Part shown: positions 1 to 10,121 of the stretch, one piece after another
Layout: the number at the start of each line of letters is the position of its first letter
Numbering within the stretch: the stretch's first letter is position 1
NCBI RefSeq assembly: GCF_017654505.1
Contig: NC_054538.1
Location: 55,680,184-55,744,183 of the forward strand
DNA length: 64,000 bases
Direction: 5' to 3'
Origin: Polyodon spathula
Lineage: Eukaryota; Chordata; Actinopteri; Acipenseriformes; Polyodontidae
The notes under the pieces: model-generated
Seen by the model: the letters and a program-made list of their open reading frames with translations, nothing else
What the model was told of the DNA's origin: nothing
The model's database searches: none
Translations under genes and position numbers: made by a program

Positions 1-627
1 TTCCCCGTCACACAAACACTTGTAAATAATAATAATGATGGAGGTGGTACAGCGGCGTGTATCACTTCTGTTTTGTAAACCCCCATGGGTTTTACCCGCA
101 ACCAAAAGTCCAGTCTTTTCTCACCCACACAAAACACAGACACAGTTCCTACAGTGAGTGAATTAAGAGCTTGTGGTGCAAAGACAGTTCCTTAGTGAAA
201 AGTGAGTGTTGGTGTCCGGGTCTGATGCTGGCTTGTGGCTGCAGCGCCGGATCGTGCACGTGATCTTGAAAACAGACAATACAACCAAACAGCGTTACAA
301 GACAAACCGAGCACTCACAATTTTTCTCACAAATAACGGGACTCCTAGGTTGTTGCTAATCATCTATAAAGGAACAGATCACTTACGCTACACCCCATAT
401 GTATATCTTTGCCCGTGACCCCTAGGTTAACGAGCACACCCGCTCCTCCAGTCCTTGGATGCCACACCGTCTCCCGCCCAGGTCATTGAGCTTGGTGCCT
501 TGGCTCCACCTGCTTCCTAAATGACCGGCTTCCACCTACCCTAAGCAATAAATTATCGTGCCATTTAGTTAAGGGTACTCCGATCCTTTTACCTAGTGCC
601 CTCACAGGTCGGGAAGGAGATCTAACA
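1..627 (-). mobile_element. LTR of Gmr1-like Ty3 family, copy 1 (left edge cut by window)
   Basis: Read on the minus strand, this begins TGTTAGATCTCC and runs into GACCTGTGAGGGC. That start matches the starts of the sequences at 5286 and about 33365 on the plus strand. The last of these is followed by a primer-binding site and Ty3-type genes, so this copy is called an LTR by family membership. An AT-rich tract with repeated ATT near 30-40 (plus strand) has counterparts near the 3' ends of the other two copies. The minus-strand 3' end is at or beyond base 1. The short open frames here (for example 206-418) have no family resemblance and I do not regard them as genes. Confidence 0.6.
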
Positions 628-654
628 CCAAGAATCATTCGATCTCTGTCTCAC

Positions 655-1460
655 AAGTACATATATTTTCATCAAACCTATTCACAAAAAGTAAATGTTT
701 CTGCAGTTGAACTTAAAACTACACATTTCTAATTATTTATGTCTAGTCACACTGTCAGCAAGGTTCCCCACAAAAAGTTAATAAAACATTACAAATATTA
801 CTGTCTTACCTTAAGATGTCTTTACAGCAACTGGATTAGAGAAAAAAAAAACTCCAATGGGGAACAAAAGAATAACTATTTACAAGTCCAACTTAACAAA
901 GTCTGTGCACTCTCCAGAGCTTACTTTCTGTTTTTATTTAGAAATATTGTTGCATCCACATTCTCCAGTTTCAAAGAATGGAATTTTTTCACAAGCATCC
1001 CTGCTTTTCTGAACACATGCTTGCTCGGGAGTGATGTTGTATACTTAACATACTCTTTGCCAAGGCTGCTAGGTTGGGAAAGTATGTCTGGTTATTTTCC
1101 CACCAAATCAGGAGCTCTTCGCTGAGGTTTAATGGAGTTTCAGAAGCATAAATCATCATCTCTTGTTGGGTTAAGGTTTCTTTGGAAGTAGTGTGTGTTT
1201 GTTGCCGTCCACGAAGTAACAATTCCATTGCTTGTTCAGTCTTCATTTTCTTTTTAACAGGTAAGTCCTCTGTGCTGCACTCACTTGTATAGGCGCAATT
1301 ACTGTCATTTTCGAGGTTGTCCTCCACCAGCCTCCCTAGTTTGGAAGACAGTGCTTCAGACATGCAGGCTTAGGTCTGTTCAGATAGGAAATCCAGATGG
1401 CGAAATTGTGGGTTCAAGATAGGACACAAAAAGCAGTGGCATAACATTAGCTTATTAGCA
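655..1460 (-). mobile_element. hAT transposon fragment A (3' part)
   Basis: This segment aligns by eye, inverted, with 6440-7165 of the hAT copy at 4540-7260. Shared blocks include the one around 1390-1420 (CAGATGGCGAAATTGTGGG) and the one around 656-680 (ACAAGTACATATATTTTCATCA). Only the C-terminal coding part and the 3' flank are present. The left boundary lies next to the LTR at 1-627 and the right boundary next to the DIRS element at 1465, so the fragment is truncated on its 5' side. I could not find terminal inverted repeats. Confidence 0.7.
989..1363 (-). pseudogene. hAT transposase C-terminal fragment (ZBED-type), degenerate
   Basis: The 124-residue frame encodes the end of a hAT-superfamily transposase of the type domesticated as ZBED proteins. 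The dimerisation-region signature appears as LIWWENN followed by FPNLAALAKSMLSI near residues 85-108. The reading then shifts frame, and a block matching the usual end (PENVDA, then FLN) continues downstream in another frame. A full transposase has about 600-700 residues, so this is under a fifth. In a living element the protein would bind the transposon ends and cut and paste the element. It is clearly non-functional. The same region occurs on the plus strand at about 6480-6900, with different disabling mutations. Confidence 0.75.
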
Positions 1461-1663
1461 CAACCATTACCGAATGGGAAGAGCCTCTCTGACCATCAAT
1501 CACTGAGCATATATATTAAAAAGCTGCCCTATCAGGGCCCTGCTGTGAGGGTGAAGTCCCTCCCACCTCTTGTTGAAGAGGGACGTCCTCACAGTAGCAC
1601 ATCGCCATTTTCTTTCGAAAACAGAAGTCAGCTGGGGACACGACCTCAAAGGGTAATGGTTGT

Positions 1664-1735
1664 CATTCTCTTTCAGGGAACCAGGGTTATGGTAATAACC
1701 TAACATTCCCTTTCAATTCGAATGACAACAATTAC
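1664..1735. repeat. DIRS terminal inverted-repeat motif
   Basis: CAGGGAACCAGGGTTATGG and AACCTAACATTCCCTTT flank a short spacer. The same pair occurs, inverted and direct, near 62458-62500 and 62668-62705 at the end of another DIRS copy. Two related 20-base stretches (1464-1480 CATTACCGAATGGGAAG and 1731-1746 AATTACAGAATGGGAA) form a direct repeat about 270 bases apart. These fit the split inverted and internal repeats of DIRS ends. Confidence 0.6.
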
Positions 1736-1823
1736 AGAATGGGAAAGCGGTACCAAAGCTGTCGTGGCTCCAGATTACCAACAGTACAGCCCCACGGAGA
1801 TAGCCTCAAAGCCCACATGACGC

Positions 1824-2009
1824 CTAAGGGCATGCCGCCTGCAACACCCTAGAGCCAAGAGAAGATCTTGTTCGGCTTGTAACATCAAGGCGGTAAAAAC
1901 GCAAAAATGTTTGACTACCTGTCCGTGTAGCAGCATTGCATAACTCATCTAAGGAGGCACCATGAAGGAAAGCCCATGAAGTTGCCTGGCCCCTGGTAGA
2001 ACGGGCCAT
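1824..2009 (-). pseudogene. DIRS tyrosine recombinase, C-terminal end
   Basis: The frame contains ARSTRGQATSWAF, then LDELCNAATRTGSQTFLRFY, then RLDV. This is the region carrying the last arginine box and the nucleophilic tyrosine in fish DIRS recombinases. The spacing to the upstream frame at 2251 fits one recombinase of about 350 residues broken by frameshifts. The tyrosine of FLRFYRLDV is still present. Confidence 0.7.
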
Positions 2010-2250
2010 AATGTCCCCTGGTATGGGGAGTCCATCTGTTCATACGCCAAGCATATTGCATCTGTCAACGAGTGCGCTAGACGTTGTTTCGATAGGGCCT
2101 GACCCTAGAGCGGGACCCATAGCAGACAAACAGCTGGTTGGACTGTCTTCAGGATGCCATCCTAGCCAAATAACAGCGCAGAGCCCGAACTGGGCATAGT
2201 GTGTGTTGTCTACGGTCCTCCTCTGACTCGTGCGGGGGAGGTCTGAAAGT

Positions 2251-3019
2251 TTACAAAACCATTGATTGATTAATATGGAATGAGGATACCATCTTTGGCA
2301 AAAAGGATGGATTTGTTAATGTTACCCACAAGTCATTTCCATTGAAAGCCATAGATGTGTCATCGATGGACAGCGCATGAAGCTCACTTACTCGTCTGGC
2401 AGACGTAATGGCTATTAAAAATGCCACTTTCAATGAAACAGGGCGCAGTTCTGCTGACGCCATGGGCTCAAAGGGGGGACCCATAAGGGCCCACAGTACC
2501 AGTTCTAGATCCCACTTGGGGACCATACTTTTCATGGGAGGACGAAGCCTCCAAACCTCTTTCAGAAATTGCACTGCCAGGAAATGTGCCCCAGGGAACA
2601 CAGAGTCAGTTTTGTCATGGCACACGGATATTGCTGCCAGGTATACCTTCACAAGTGGACAGTGATTTTCCTGCGTCAAACAAGTGTTGTAAGAAGGTTA
2701 GTATCGTCTCAATCGGGCACGTCACAGGATCATGACCTTAGGCAAGGCACCAGTCTTGGAAAACTTTCCATTGATATGAGTACTGGGCTCTAGTGCTCGG
2801 CGCCCTAGCAGACAGTAGTGTCTCTACTACTGCATCTAGCAAAGCTTGTCTAAATAGACGGCTCCGTTCAACAACCAGACCCAGAGTTGGAGCTGGGCTG
2901 GGTTCGGGTGCCACAATAGCCCCTCCGCTTGGCTCAGGTGGTCCTTGCGCAGTGGGAGCTGCCACGGCTGATCCAACAACATGTCGGACAGGAGAGCAAA
3001 CCAGGGGCATCTCGGCCAT
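2251..3019 (-). pseudogene. DIRS tyrosine recombinase, frameshifted
   Basis: The first frame (2738-3019) holds the N-terminal SAM-like part, with the family-typical APSTRAQYSYQWKVFQDWC. The second frame (2251-2679) continues with VYLAAISVCHDKTDS, then the catalytic-domain start TSARRVSELHALSI, which holds the first conserved arginine of the tyrosine recombinase site. The two frames are offset across about 2680-2740. The rest of the catalytic domain (second arginine box, tyrosine) lies further on, at 1824-2250, in broken frames. The enzyme would integrate the circular DNA copy of the element. The frameshifts show it is dead. Confidence 0.8.
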
Positions 3020-3451
3020 CTGGATGCAACCAGCAAAACCTGTGCTTTCTCCACCCTGATCCTCTCTAGTGTCAGGGGTATTAATGGTAGCAGAGGGAAC
3101 ACATACAATAGCCCCTGTGGCCAGGGGTGAGCTAGTGCGTCTACTCCCAGGGGGCCCCTGTCTCTCTCCTTAGAGAACCGTAGGGGCCAATGAGTGGACT
3201 CGTACTAATCGAAACCTTCTCCAAATCTGTTTCACCACTTGAGGATGCAGCCTCCACTCTGAGCTGTCTGGAGCTCTTCTGGACAGGGGCCACCACTCCA
3301 GTGTCTTCCGGCATTGTCTGGACACTCGCACCAGCCGATACCGATCTCGGACCAGGTGCACCTTGAGCGTATTTACCCAGGCTTGAAGAGTGCGCATTTT
3401 CACCAGCCCTAGTGGATGGAATCTCGACGTGGCAGCCATTAGCCCCAACAA
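2836..3451 (-). pseudogene. DIRS RT/RNase H C-terminal region, broken into two frames
   Basis: Frame 3170-3451 starts with LGLMAATSRFHPLGLVKMR, the linker after the RT domain in DIRS polyproteins. It ends with WRLHPQVVKQIWRRF, where active copies continue into a conserved DLFAS-type motif; here that part reads RVHSLAP. Frame 2836-3108 contains PLLPLIPLTLERIRVEKAQ and VLLVASRWPRCPWFALLSDM, a block found just before the recombinase in fish DIRS elements. Order and spacing fit one polyprotein. The polymerase catalytic motif (YIDD type) is upstream and absent here. Confidence 0.75.
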
Positions 3452-3695
3452 CCTTTGATATACTTTGACCTGTAGACTTGTGTTTTAGTTTGCTTCTACT
3501 AGTTTTTCGATAGTTATCCACATAGCCAGGCAGCCGAAGAGCATTATAGCTTTTTGATCCAGAGCAGAAGTTGCACCTGGTTTTCTAAAAGTATTTGTCA
3601 GATTCTAAGATTGCATTATTTACAAAAAGAATATAAAAAGTTGTATACTCCAAGAACACTTTTGCCAAAATAGGATAGTGTAATGGTACCAATAG

Positions 3696-3900
3696 TATTG
3701 TAGCAATCTCAGTTAACGCAGGCAGGCGTCTCACACAGAGAAAGGATTAGGGTTAGGCAGAGGGCGGGCGCGAACCCAGGTCCTCTAGCGCTAAAGCATA
3801 GCGCCGATACAGTTGTACATAGGAGCTGGCTCCTTTGCAAGGAGTGTATATCAGGCTTATGTCTCTGTATGTGATTACATCACCTACCAGCCCTGCTACT
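3696..3900 (-). repeat. tRNA-derived SINE-like repeat, copy 1
   Basis: The block starting TATTGTAGCAATCTCAGTT recurs at 38642-38800 in the same orientation, with the shared core AAGCATAGCGCCGATAC. On the minus strand it reads like a tRNA-derived SINE: GGACCTGGGTTCGCGCC fits a polymerase III B box, and the upstream GGAGCCAGCTCCTATGTAC could be the acceptor/A-box side. It includes one GGATTAGGGTTAGG stretch. I do not recognise a named family. Confidence 0.5.
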
Positions 3901-4141
3901 GCCCCCCTCTGTGCACGCCAGAGTATAGAAAAAACAGACAATTTTGGCACAAGTATGCTTGCAATATATGACTTTTTTGTAAGGGATGATATTGGATTCT
4001 GAACAAACTTCTTTATACCCTCTGTTAAATGTTGAAAACTATGGGAGGTGAAAAATAACAAAAATGAAATAACAAATGTACACACATTATATATTAAAAT
4101 GTGCAAGTGTCGTATATTAAACATACAAGTCAAATACTAAA

Positions 4142-4356
4142 TGCAGTACACCCTTGCTATAACAACCCTGTTTGGGTCCAAAGCCTTTTTCGCTATAGTA
4201 AAAGGCCAAACCAAAACAAACAATGTAAGCTGCTGTAGTAAGTTAAGGAAGTCGCCTTGGATACAGGCATTAGCTAAATTATTAATAACATTAGTACTTT
4301 TTTTTTATTCTTTGATTTTCTTTATTATTACAGTATTTGTCACGACTATGACCTAC
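4142..4356 (+). mobile_element. pogo/Tigger-like MITE fragment (left end only)
   Basis: The end CAGTACACCCTTGCTATAAC resembles the end CAGTGCTCCCTCGTTATAA of the complete small element at 39382-39895, and it is followed by GTTTGGGTCCAAAGCC. A flanking TA/AT could be the target site. No matching right end is seen before the microsatellite at 4357, so the element is truncated or the right end has decayed. Confidence 0.4.
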
Positions 4357-4403
4357 GACTACTACTACTACTACTACTAATAATAATAAATAATAATAAT
4401 AAA
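4357..4403. repeat. (TAC)n/(TAA)n microsatellite
   Basis: Eight TAC-type units are followed by interrupted AAT/TAA units ending near AATAATAATAAAG. Confidence 0.9.
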
Positions 4404-4496
4404 GAGACTGTGAATAAAAGTAGAATTACAGGTACAGTACCTATTTGGCATGCTGCATCCAGTATTCTGGCTATATCCTATTCATTGAAGAACACA

Positions 4497-4539
4497 GTCA
4501 TCCCCAGATTTATTAATTTATTACTAATCTGGAGATGAC
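4497..4539. repeat. imperfect palindrome (hairpin), arms 14 nt
   Basis: Arm GTCATCCCCAGATT pairs with AATCTGGAGATGAC with one mismatch, around an AT-rich loop of 15 bases. It resembles the perfect 16-nt palindrome in the LTR at 35734-35793 in core sequence (GTCA, then CTCC, then GA TT) and in having an AT-rich loop. Confidence 0.7.
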
Positions 4540-4581
4540 CACAGGAACACAAGTAAAAAACAAAAGGAAGCAACTCCTTCA

Positions 4582-6960
4582 GTGACAGCTTATTTTGGAA
4601 AGAAAGTTGATCCAAAAAGCGACAGAGCAAAAGAAATAACAGGCCTGAAAGTGGATGTTGTCACACAGGATATCAGACCTGTTAGTACAGTAGAGGGAGC
4701 TGCGTTTAAAAATCTGATTGTGAATCTTGCTCGAGGCTATGAAGTGCCCTGTCGCGAAACAATCTCCAAATTCATTAATCTGGATCACGAACGCGCAAAG
4801 AAAATGCTTTGACAGGATTTAAATCAGGAATGTAATTCAATGCCCATCATTACCGATGTATGGTCAAGCATGGCACAAGAAGCGTTTAACAGTCACCTGC
4901 CATTACATTAAGCAAAACTGGGAACTCGAGTTGAAAGTATTAGCGACACAAAAATTACACGAGACACACAGCTGTGAATTTAACAGAAGCAATCAATCAG
5001 ATAAACACAGAATTTGAAGTGGCTACAAAAGTAATAGCTTGACAACGCGGCCAACGTGTGCACAGCAATGCTGTGTTACTTTTTGGTTAGGTGGCAAGTG
5101 TGAGCTGTGCAGGGCACAGTATAAATCTCTGCATTCAGAAAAGCTTGGAGGATGTATGACAAGTCCATACGTTAGTGGCAGCAGCAAGGAGATTTTAAAA
5201 AGAGTGAGATGGGAAACAAGGAAACAGACAGAAATGCTGAACACAGAAAAAACAACACTCAAGTTAACACAGGACTGTGACTGGTTGTAAATCTCCCTCT
5301 CGACCTGTGAGGGTGCTAAATAGCGAAAGGAGAAGTCTCAGGACGGGCTGGCATGACAGTTCGTTTCCGAGGTCGAGAAGTCGGTCAGCCTGGAAGGAAG
5401 CGAGACTCTGCTGCAGGAACATAATGACCTGGAAGGTAAACAAGGTAGCAGCTGCAAGCAATAGACACAGCTGCAACTGTTTACCAAGGGGTTACGCGGG
5501 ATAGCATAAAAGGGACCAGAGAAACGCTAATCTTTTCATTCGCTTGGTTTAAAATACGAGGAACAGGAAGGACTGGAAGATTGTCCCTTGAAATATGAAG
5601 TTTGTGAGTGTTTTGTTTGTTGGTGTGTTTAGTAACTGTCTCTGTCTTTTTGTAATCACTAGACAGCTAAGCACGAATCCGGAGCTGTAGCCTTGGGCCA
5701 GCACTAAACCGGATCATCACTGCACTTTTCACTCGCTCTCTTTAAGAAATGATCACCCACCACGAGCACTACAGCACGCACCCGCACTGGTGACCGTGTC
5801 TTGTATTATTGTGGGGTGGATAAACACGTGTTATTATTTTGGTTGTGCAGAACTGCTTGTGTAAATACCCCCTGTGCTTTACACATAGGTGTGTATTGCA
5901 GGAGGTTTATTGTTTTGGTCACCAGACAAGGAATTACAAAATAAACTATTTCGAACTGGGTTACACTTGCCTGCCTGTGATTATTCCTGCACTGCATCAC
6001 CCATCACCTGTACACAATCAGCAGCCAATCAGATGTACAAACAAGGTGGAACAGTTTTTATGTTTGAACTCCTTCTTGAATTAAAATGGCCAGTTATTGC
6101 TGTTTTGTCAAACCCAGATTTGACCAAAAAGTCTGATGTAGCTATTTTAGATCTCACGACTAAGTAGTGGAAGATAATGGCTGAAATACTACCTTTTTCT
6201 ACAGCCATTCGAACTGGCTACAGTACTTTTGAGTACAGAGAAAAAACATTATGGCTAGTTCTTTGTACCCATTTGTAACAGGGATAAAACACAGACTGAC
6301 TGAAGTTCCTGAATTCAACTGATTTACTAATTCCAGTTACAGAGTTTGAGAGATAAGCTAGTGCATAATTTATCTCCGCAATTTTATTTACATCAGCTGA
6401 ATGACCCAAGTAATGAGGTTATGCCACTGCCTTTTGTATCATTTCTTGACCCCACAATTTCGCCATCTGGATTTCCTATCTGAACAGGCCAAAGCCTGCG
6501 TGTCTGAAGTACTGTCTTCCAAACTAGTGAGGCTGGTGGAGGACAACCTCGAAAAATGATAGAAATCATGCCTGTACAAGTGAGTGCAGCACATAGACTT
6601 ACCTGTTAAAAAGAAAATGAAGACAGAACAAGCAGTGTAATTGTTATTTCATGGACGGCAACAAACACACACTACTTCCAAGGAAACCTTAATCCAACAG
6701 AGATGATGATTTATGCTTCTGAAACTCAGTGAAGATCCCCTGATTTTGTGGAAAAATAACCAGATACTCTTTCCCAACCTAGCAGCCTTGGCAAAGAACA
6801 TGTTAAGTATCCATGCAACATTGGTCCCAAGCGAATGTGTGTTCAGCAAAGCAGGGATGCTTGTTCTTTGAAACCAGAGAATGTAGATGCCGTATTTCTG
6901 AATAAAACAGAAAATAAGCTCTGGAGAGAGTACAGACTTTGTTACACTGTAAATAGTTAT
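4582..6960 (+). pseudogene. ZBED-type hAT transposase, interrupted and frameshifted
   Basis: The N-terminal frame (4582-4812) has TAYFGKKVDPKSDRAKEI, then DIRPVSTVEGAAFKNLI, the usual start of the hAT catalytic fold. After a stop near 4810, the catalytic-aspartate region reads PIITDVWSSMAQEAF (about 4840-4885). Near 5110-5150 a CAGHSINLCIQKSLED stretch marks the hAT insertion domain. After the LTR the gene resumes near 6020 (QQPI motif) and continues to 6170. The C-terminal dimerisation block (about 6735-6860) contains FPNLAALAKNMLSI. At least six stops or shifts are present. About a dozen codons at the LTR insertion point seem to be missing, so no clean target duplication remains there. Confidence 0.75.
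5286..6016 (+). mobile_element. LTR (solo) of Gmr1-like Ty3 family, copy 2, inside hAT copy B
   Basis: It starts TGTAAATCTCCCTCTCGACC and shares the GACCTGTGAGGG block with the LTRs at 1-627 and about 33365. It ends near GTACACA, after which hAT coding sequence resumes. No Ty3 internal genes are present, so this is a solo LTR produced by recombination. A 5-base target duplication is not visible. The short open frames inside it are not genes. Confidence 0.65.
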
Positions 6961-7344
6961 TCTTGTGTTCCCTGTTGGGAGTTTTTTTTTTTTTCTCTAA
7001 TCCGGTTGCTGTCATCTTAAGGTAAGACAGTAATGTTTGTAATGTTTTATTAGCTTTTTGTGGGGAACCTCTCCGACAGTGTGACTAGACATACATGTTT
7101 AGATTTAAGTTCAGTTGAAGAAACATTTACTTTTTGTGATTCGATTTGATGAAAATATATGTACTTGTTATTTACACGTTTCTTTTGCATTATGAAAAAA
7201 CGATGCATCGATAGTATAACAAAAACTATCATCCAGCACTAATATCATGTCACCTTTTCAGATTAGTTTACTTTCACATACAGGTGTGTGTTAACAGGAT
7301 ATTTAATACGAATTGTTGGGAGTTTTGCCGTAGGCCTGTTATCA

Positions 7345-7850
7345 AGCCATTTAAGATTTCAGTGGAAGGTTCAGTTATTTTCATCTAAATTCAGGCCATT
7401 GTTAACATATTAGAATAGTAATAGTTTCACAGTGACTGAACCAAGTCTGACCTCTTTCTCTGTTTCATAAAAATCACCTGCACAAGCAGGTTTCAGACAT
7501 CCTATTTACTTGCCAAGTCTAGTGTTTTAATTAATATGAAACTCTACTGTAAGCGCTTTTCCAAATTCACTGCATTGTCATTTTTGGCTCACAAACATCA
7601 TCCAATTAAAGTCGCTACCTGTCTGATAAGAACTGATACTGTAGACAACTTTTCTAATTTAAATGAAATGCAACTTTTCATTAATTTCTATGATATAATG
7701 AAGAGAGTTAATTTTGCTCATTATAGAAAGGCCTTGGATTCAAAACTGCTGACAACAAGTAAATCTCACTTTGACTGCCAAAAAGAACTTTCCAGGTTTA
7801 ACACCACTCTGCTGTAATCGGGTAAAGACGAGGCTATCAATTTAATTATT
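7345..7850. repeat. diverged direct repeat, unit 1 (unclassified)
   Basis: Blocks in this unit recur in order at 9325-9840. Examples are CATTTAAGATTTCAGTGGAAGG against CATTTAAGGTTTCAGTGGAGG, TCAGTTATTTTCATCTAAATT, TAGTTTCACAGTGACTGAAC against TAGTTTTATAGTGACTGAAC, and a final GGTAAAGACGAGG against GGTAAGAACGAGG. Offset is about 1,980 bases. The 93-residue open frame at 7536-7817 lies in the unit but is not open in the second unit, and I do not recognise it. Confidence 0.7.
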
Positions 7851-8408
7851 TTTAGTAAGTCTATTGTGTACTAAAATTACTAAATACAGTTTACACTTAT
7901 TGTCTTATATGCAAACCTAACAGTTCCTCTGTTTTTAATTGCAGTAACACTTTTATATAAACTAAACATTTATATTATTTGGTTTAATTGATATTGTATT
8001 GTCCAAAATACTTTTTGTTTATTTGGAAACATTAACTGAACTACTTCTTAAATTGATTAAATTAAATGAACATTATTTCAAAATGCGTCTTAACCACTTC
8101 AAGTCCAGATGTAAAAATGAAACCCCTTCCCTGGTGCCAGATGTTGAAAATAATAATACTGTTTTCAAGCCTGTGACTGCTATAACATGATAAAATATGA
8201 TGAATAAAACACAAATAAATGACCTAAACTGTGTTTTTCATTAACCCTTTATGCTCCTGTGTACTACATATCCATGTTCAATATAGAGATAAAAACAAGT
8301 TTTTTTTGGTTTTTTTTTAACAATGAAAACAAAAACGCTGCTAATAACAATATTAATCAGTAAACAATAACTATCAAATAAAAATCAAACAACATCAGAA
8401 CGTCTGCA

Positions 8409-8705
8409 TTATCGACTTGCTCTGTGCCATTTATTGAAATGCTCAGTACAGCAGAACCGGGGGTTGCCTTCGCATCCACTGCACACTTTTCTTTTGTCTT
8501 TTCTTTTGTTTTCATTTTCATAGTAGACCATGCACCTTTTTTGCGGTCTCTGCTTCCCTTGTGTTGGAGGGATAGTCACAAATGCGGGTACACAGCTACT
8601 TTGCACAGGCATTGTGATGGATCTCGCTGCCCCAGATGCGTGCTTTATTGCCTTGTACCCAGTACTGTGTTTTGATAGTATTTCGTCACACCACTGCCAT
8701 TTCAA
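8409..8705 (-). pseudogene. piggyBac transposase C-terminal cysteine-rich domain
   Basis: The 98-residue frame ends with KQRPQKRCMVYYENENKRKD, then a CSGC pair, then FCCTEHFNKWH. This is the C-terminal cysteine-rich (RING/PHD-like) domain with which piggyBac transposases bind their terminal repeats. Upstream on the same strand (about 8720-8880), in another frame, is an acidic serine/aspartate-rich run (GSEDFDTSDSDADI) typical of the N terminus. The DDD catalytic core of about 400 residues that should lie between them is missing. It is a deletion derivative and cannot transpose alone. Confidence 0.7.
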
Positions 8706-8928
8706 ACCAAACAGCTTCCCGTTTGCAGCTGGCTTACCTGCAAAGTAGTAGCATGCTCTTTTGTTTATACAGTTTGTACTGTTCTTGGCTCCACATCCTC
8801 TTCATCATCATCGCTGAGTGATGTCAGCATCACTGTCGCTGGTATCGAAATCCTCCGAACCAACTCCACTCCCGTTGTTACTAAACAAGTAAAACTAATA
8901 ATAAAACCAAAAATAATAATTTAAAAAC

Positions 8929-8937
8929 TATATATAT

Positions 8938-8984
<47 letters not shown>

Positions 8985-8988
8985 GGTG

Positions 8989-9044
<56 letters not shown>
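8929..9044. repeat. (TA)n microsatellite with (TG)n interruption
   Basis: Two TA runs are separated by TGTGTGTGTGTGGGTG. Long minus-strand reading frames across it (IYIYIY) are artefacts. Confidence 0.95.
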
Positions 9045-9046
<2 letters not shown>

Positions 9047-9324
9047 AACTTAAACCTCAAACGCAAAACTGATCGTAGAATAGAATGGGAAACTTGACGT
9101 ACGCAGGTACCGCATGGCACTGTAAGTGGGTTTTCATTTGACGTACGTTCATACGTCATGGTGTTGAAGTGGTTGACAATATGTTTACAATATTGTCAAT
9201 GCCATGCTTCTGTTACAATAAATTTTAATATCTTCTTTCAGCAGTTTAACTTTAAATGACTCTAACATATTTCTAATTCAGATACTTCAATACTTGTATT
9301 TCACTCCGTTGATCTGTTATGAAG

Positions 9325-9840
9325 TCATTTAAGGTTTCAGTGGAGGGTCCAGTTATTTTCATCTAAATTGAAGCCACTGTTAACACATTAGAATGTAATA
9401 GTTTTATAGTGACTGAACTTTGTCTGACCTTTTCTCTGTTCCTACAAAATCCAGTTGAAGCAAGTTTTAAGACAGCCTCTCCTTTTGCCAATTTTAGTGT
9501 TGATTAATGAGTCACTACTTTAAGCATTACCAAATTTTAACTTGCAGTAAACCTGTCCTACGCATTTTATTTCCATTTCTTCTTGCCAGTTTCTAATTAA
9601 TTTCTGTGATATATAAAAAAATGTTTATTTTAATATAAATTCCTACACTCTGTTATCCGAAAGGTATTTAATTCTTTAATATTAATTAGATCGCTCATTA
9701 TAGAGAGGATCTTGGCTTTTAAATTGCTGACCATCGGAAAAAATCATTGCTTCTATGGCTAAAACCAATGAGTCATCTCCAACACTGCTTTTACTACAAG
9801 CAGGTAAGAACGAGGTTACAAACTTAGTTATTTTCCTTAA
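9325..9840. repeat. diverged direct repeat, unit 2 (unclassified)
   Basis: Partner of 7345-7850, in the same orientation, with many small indels. The piggyBac remnant and TA microsatellite lie between the two units. The pair could be an old tandem duplication of host sequence or two copies of an unrecognised repeat. Confidence 0.7.
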
Positions 9841-10121
9841 ATCTGTTCACTGTATATTTAAAGTTATTACATTAGGTTTCTGATTTATTTAAATACTTTT
9901 GTTTTTTTGTACTATAATCGAACCTAGTTCAATTGCTTTTGGCACATTAACTCTGTTCCATAGAGTTTGCCATTCTGCTCTCTCTGGATCAGAATGTTTT
10001 AAGGCTCGGAATCTAATTAAAAAAAATGCTTTTGCCTGATAAGGGAGGTTTGGAACTTTTCAGTAGGTCAGTCTGACCTTCAGTGCAATGAACTTTGTCG
10101 CACAGGCCTCACACAGATCTG

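Larger units (their letters stand above)
1465..3530 (-). mobile_element. DIRS-type tyrosine-recombinase retrotransposon, 3' half (copy A)
   Basis: The minus strand carries, in order, the end of reverse transcriptase/RNase H, a linker with the DIRS pattern, a tyrosine recombinase, and a 3' terminal region. Frames 3170-3451, 2836-3108, 2738-3019, 2251-2679 and 1824-2009 together give one polyprotein interrupted by frameshifts. Gag and most of RT are missing, so the 5' half is lost. The 3' end holds the inverted motif at 1664-1735, also seen in the DIRS copy near 62452-62710. DIRS elements replicate through a circular intermediate and integrate by site-specific recombination, so they lack LTRs and usually leave no target duplication; none is seen here. 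Confidence 0.85.
4540..7260 (+). mobile_element. hAT transposon copy B, split by an LTR
   Basis: One ZBED-type hAT transposase gene can be followed through 4575-5285 and then 6017-6960, with an LTR (5286-6016) in the gap. The 3' flank to about 7165 matches the flank of copy A at 656-990. The BED zinc finger expected upstream of 4575 is not visible, so the 5' end is deleted. I could not fix the terminal inverted repeats. Confidence 0.7.
8090..9176 (-). mobile_element. piggyBac-type element, internally deleted
   Basis: Outer inverted repeats TTAACCACTTCAA (8090-8102) and TTGAAGTGGTTGA (9164-9176) are 12/13 complementary. They include a TTAA on the left and its one-base variant on the right, as expected for TTAA-targeting piggyBac elements. 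A second candidate end, TTAACCCTTTATGC, lies at 8241-8254. Between them sits the C-terminal zinc-binding part of a piggyBac transposase, followed on the minus strand's upstream side by an acidic N-terminal-like stretch, so the catalytic middle has been deleted. A TA microsatellite has expanded inside. Confidence 0.65.

Noticed and set aside
8881..9159. Open frame rich in IY repeats
   Set aside because: It is translation of a TA microsatellite; the same applies to 14159-14566 and 49842-50081.
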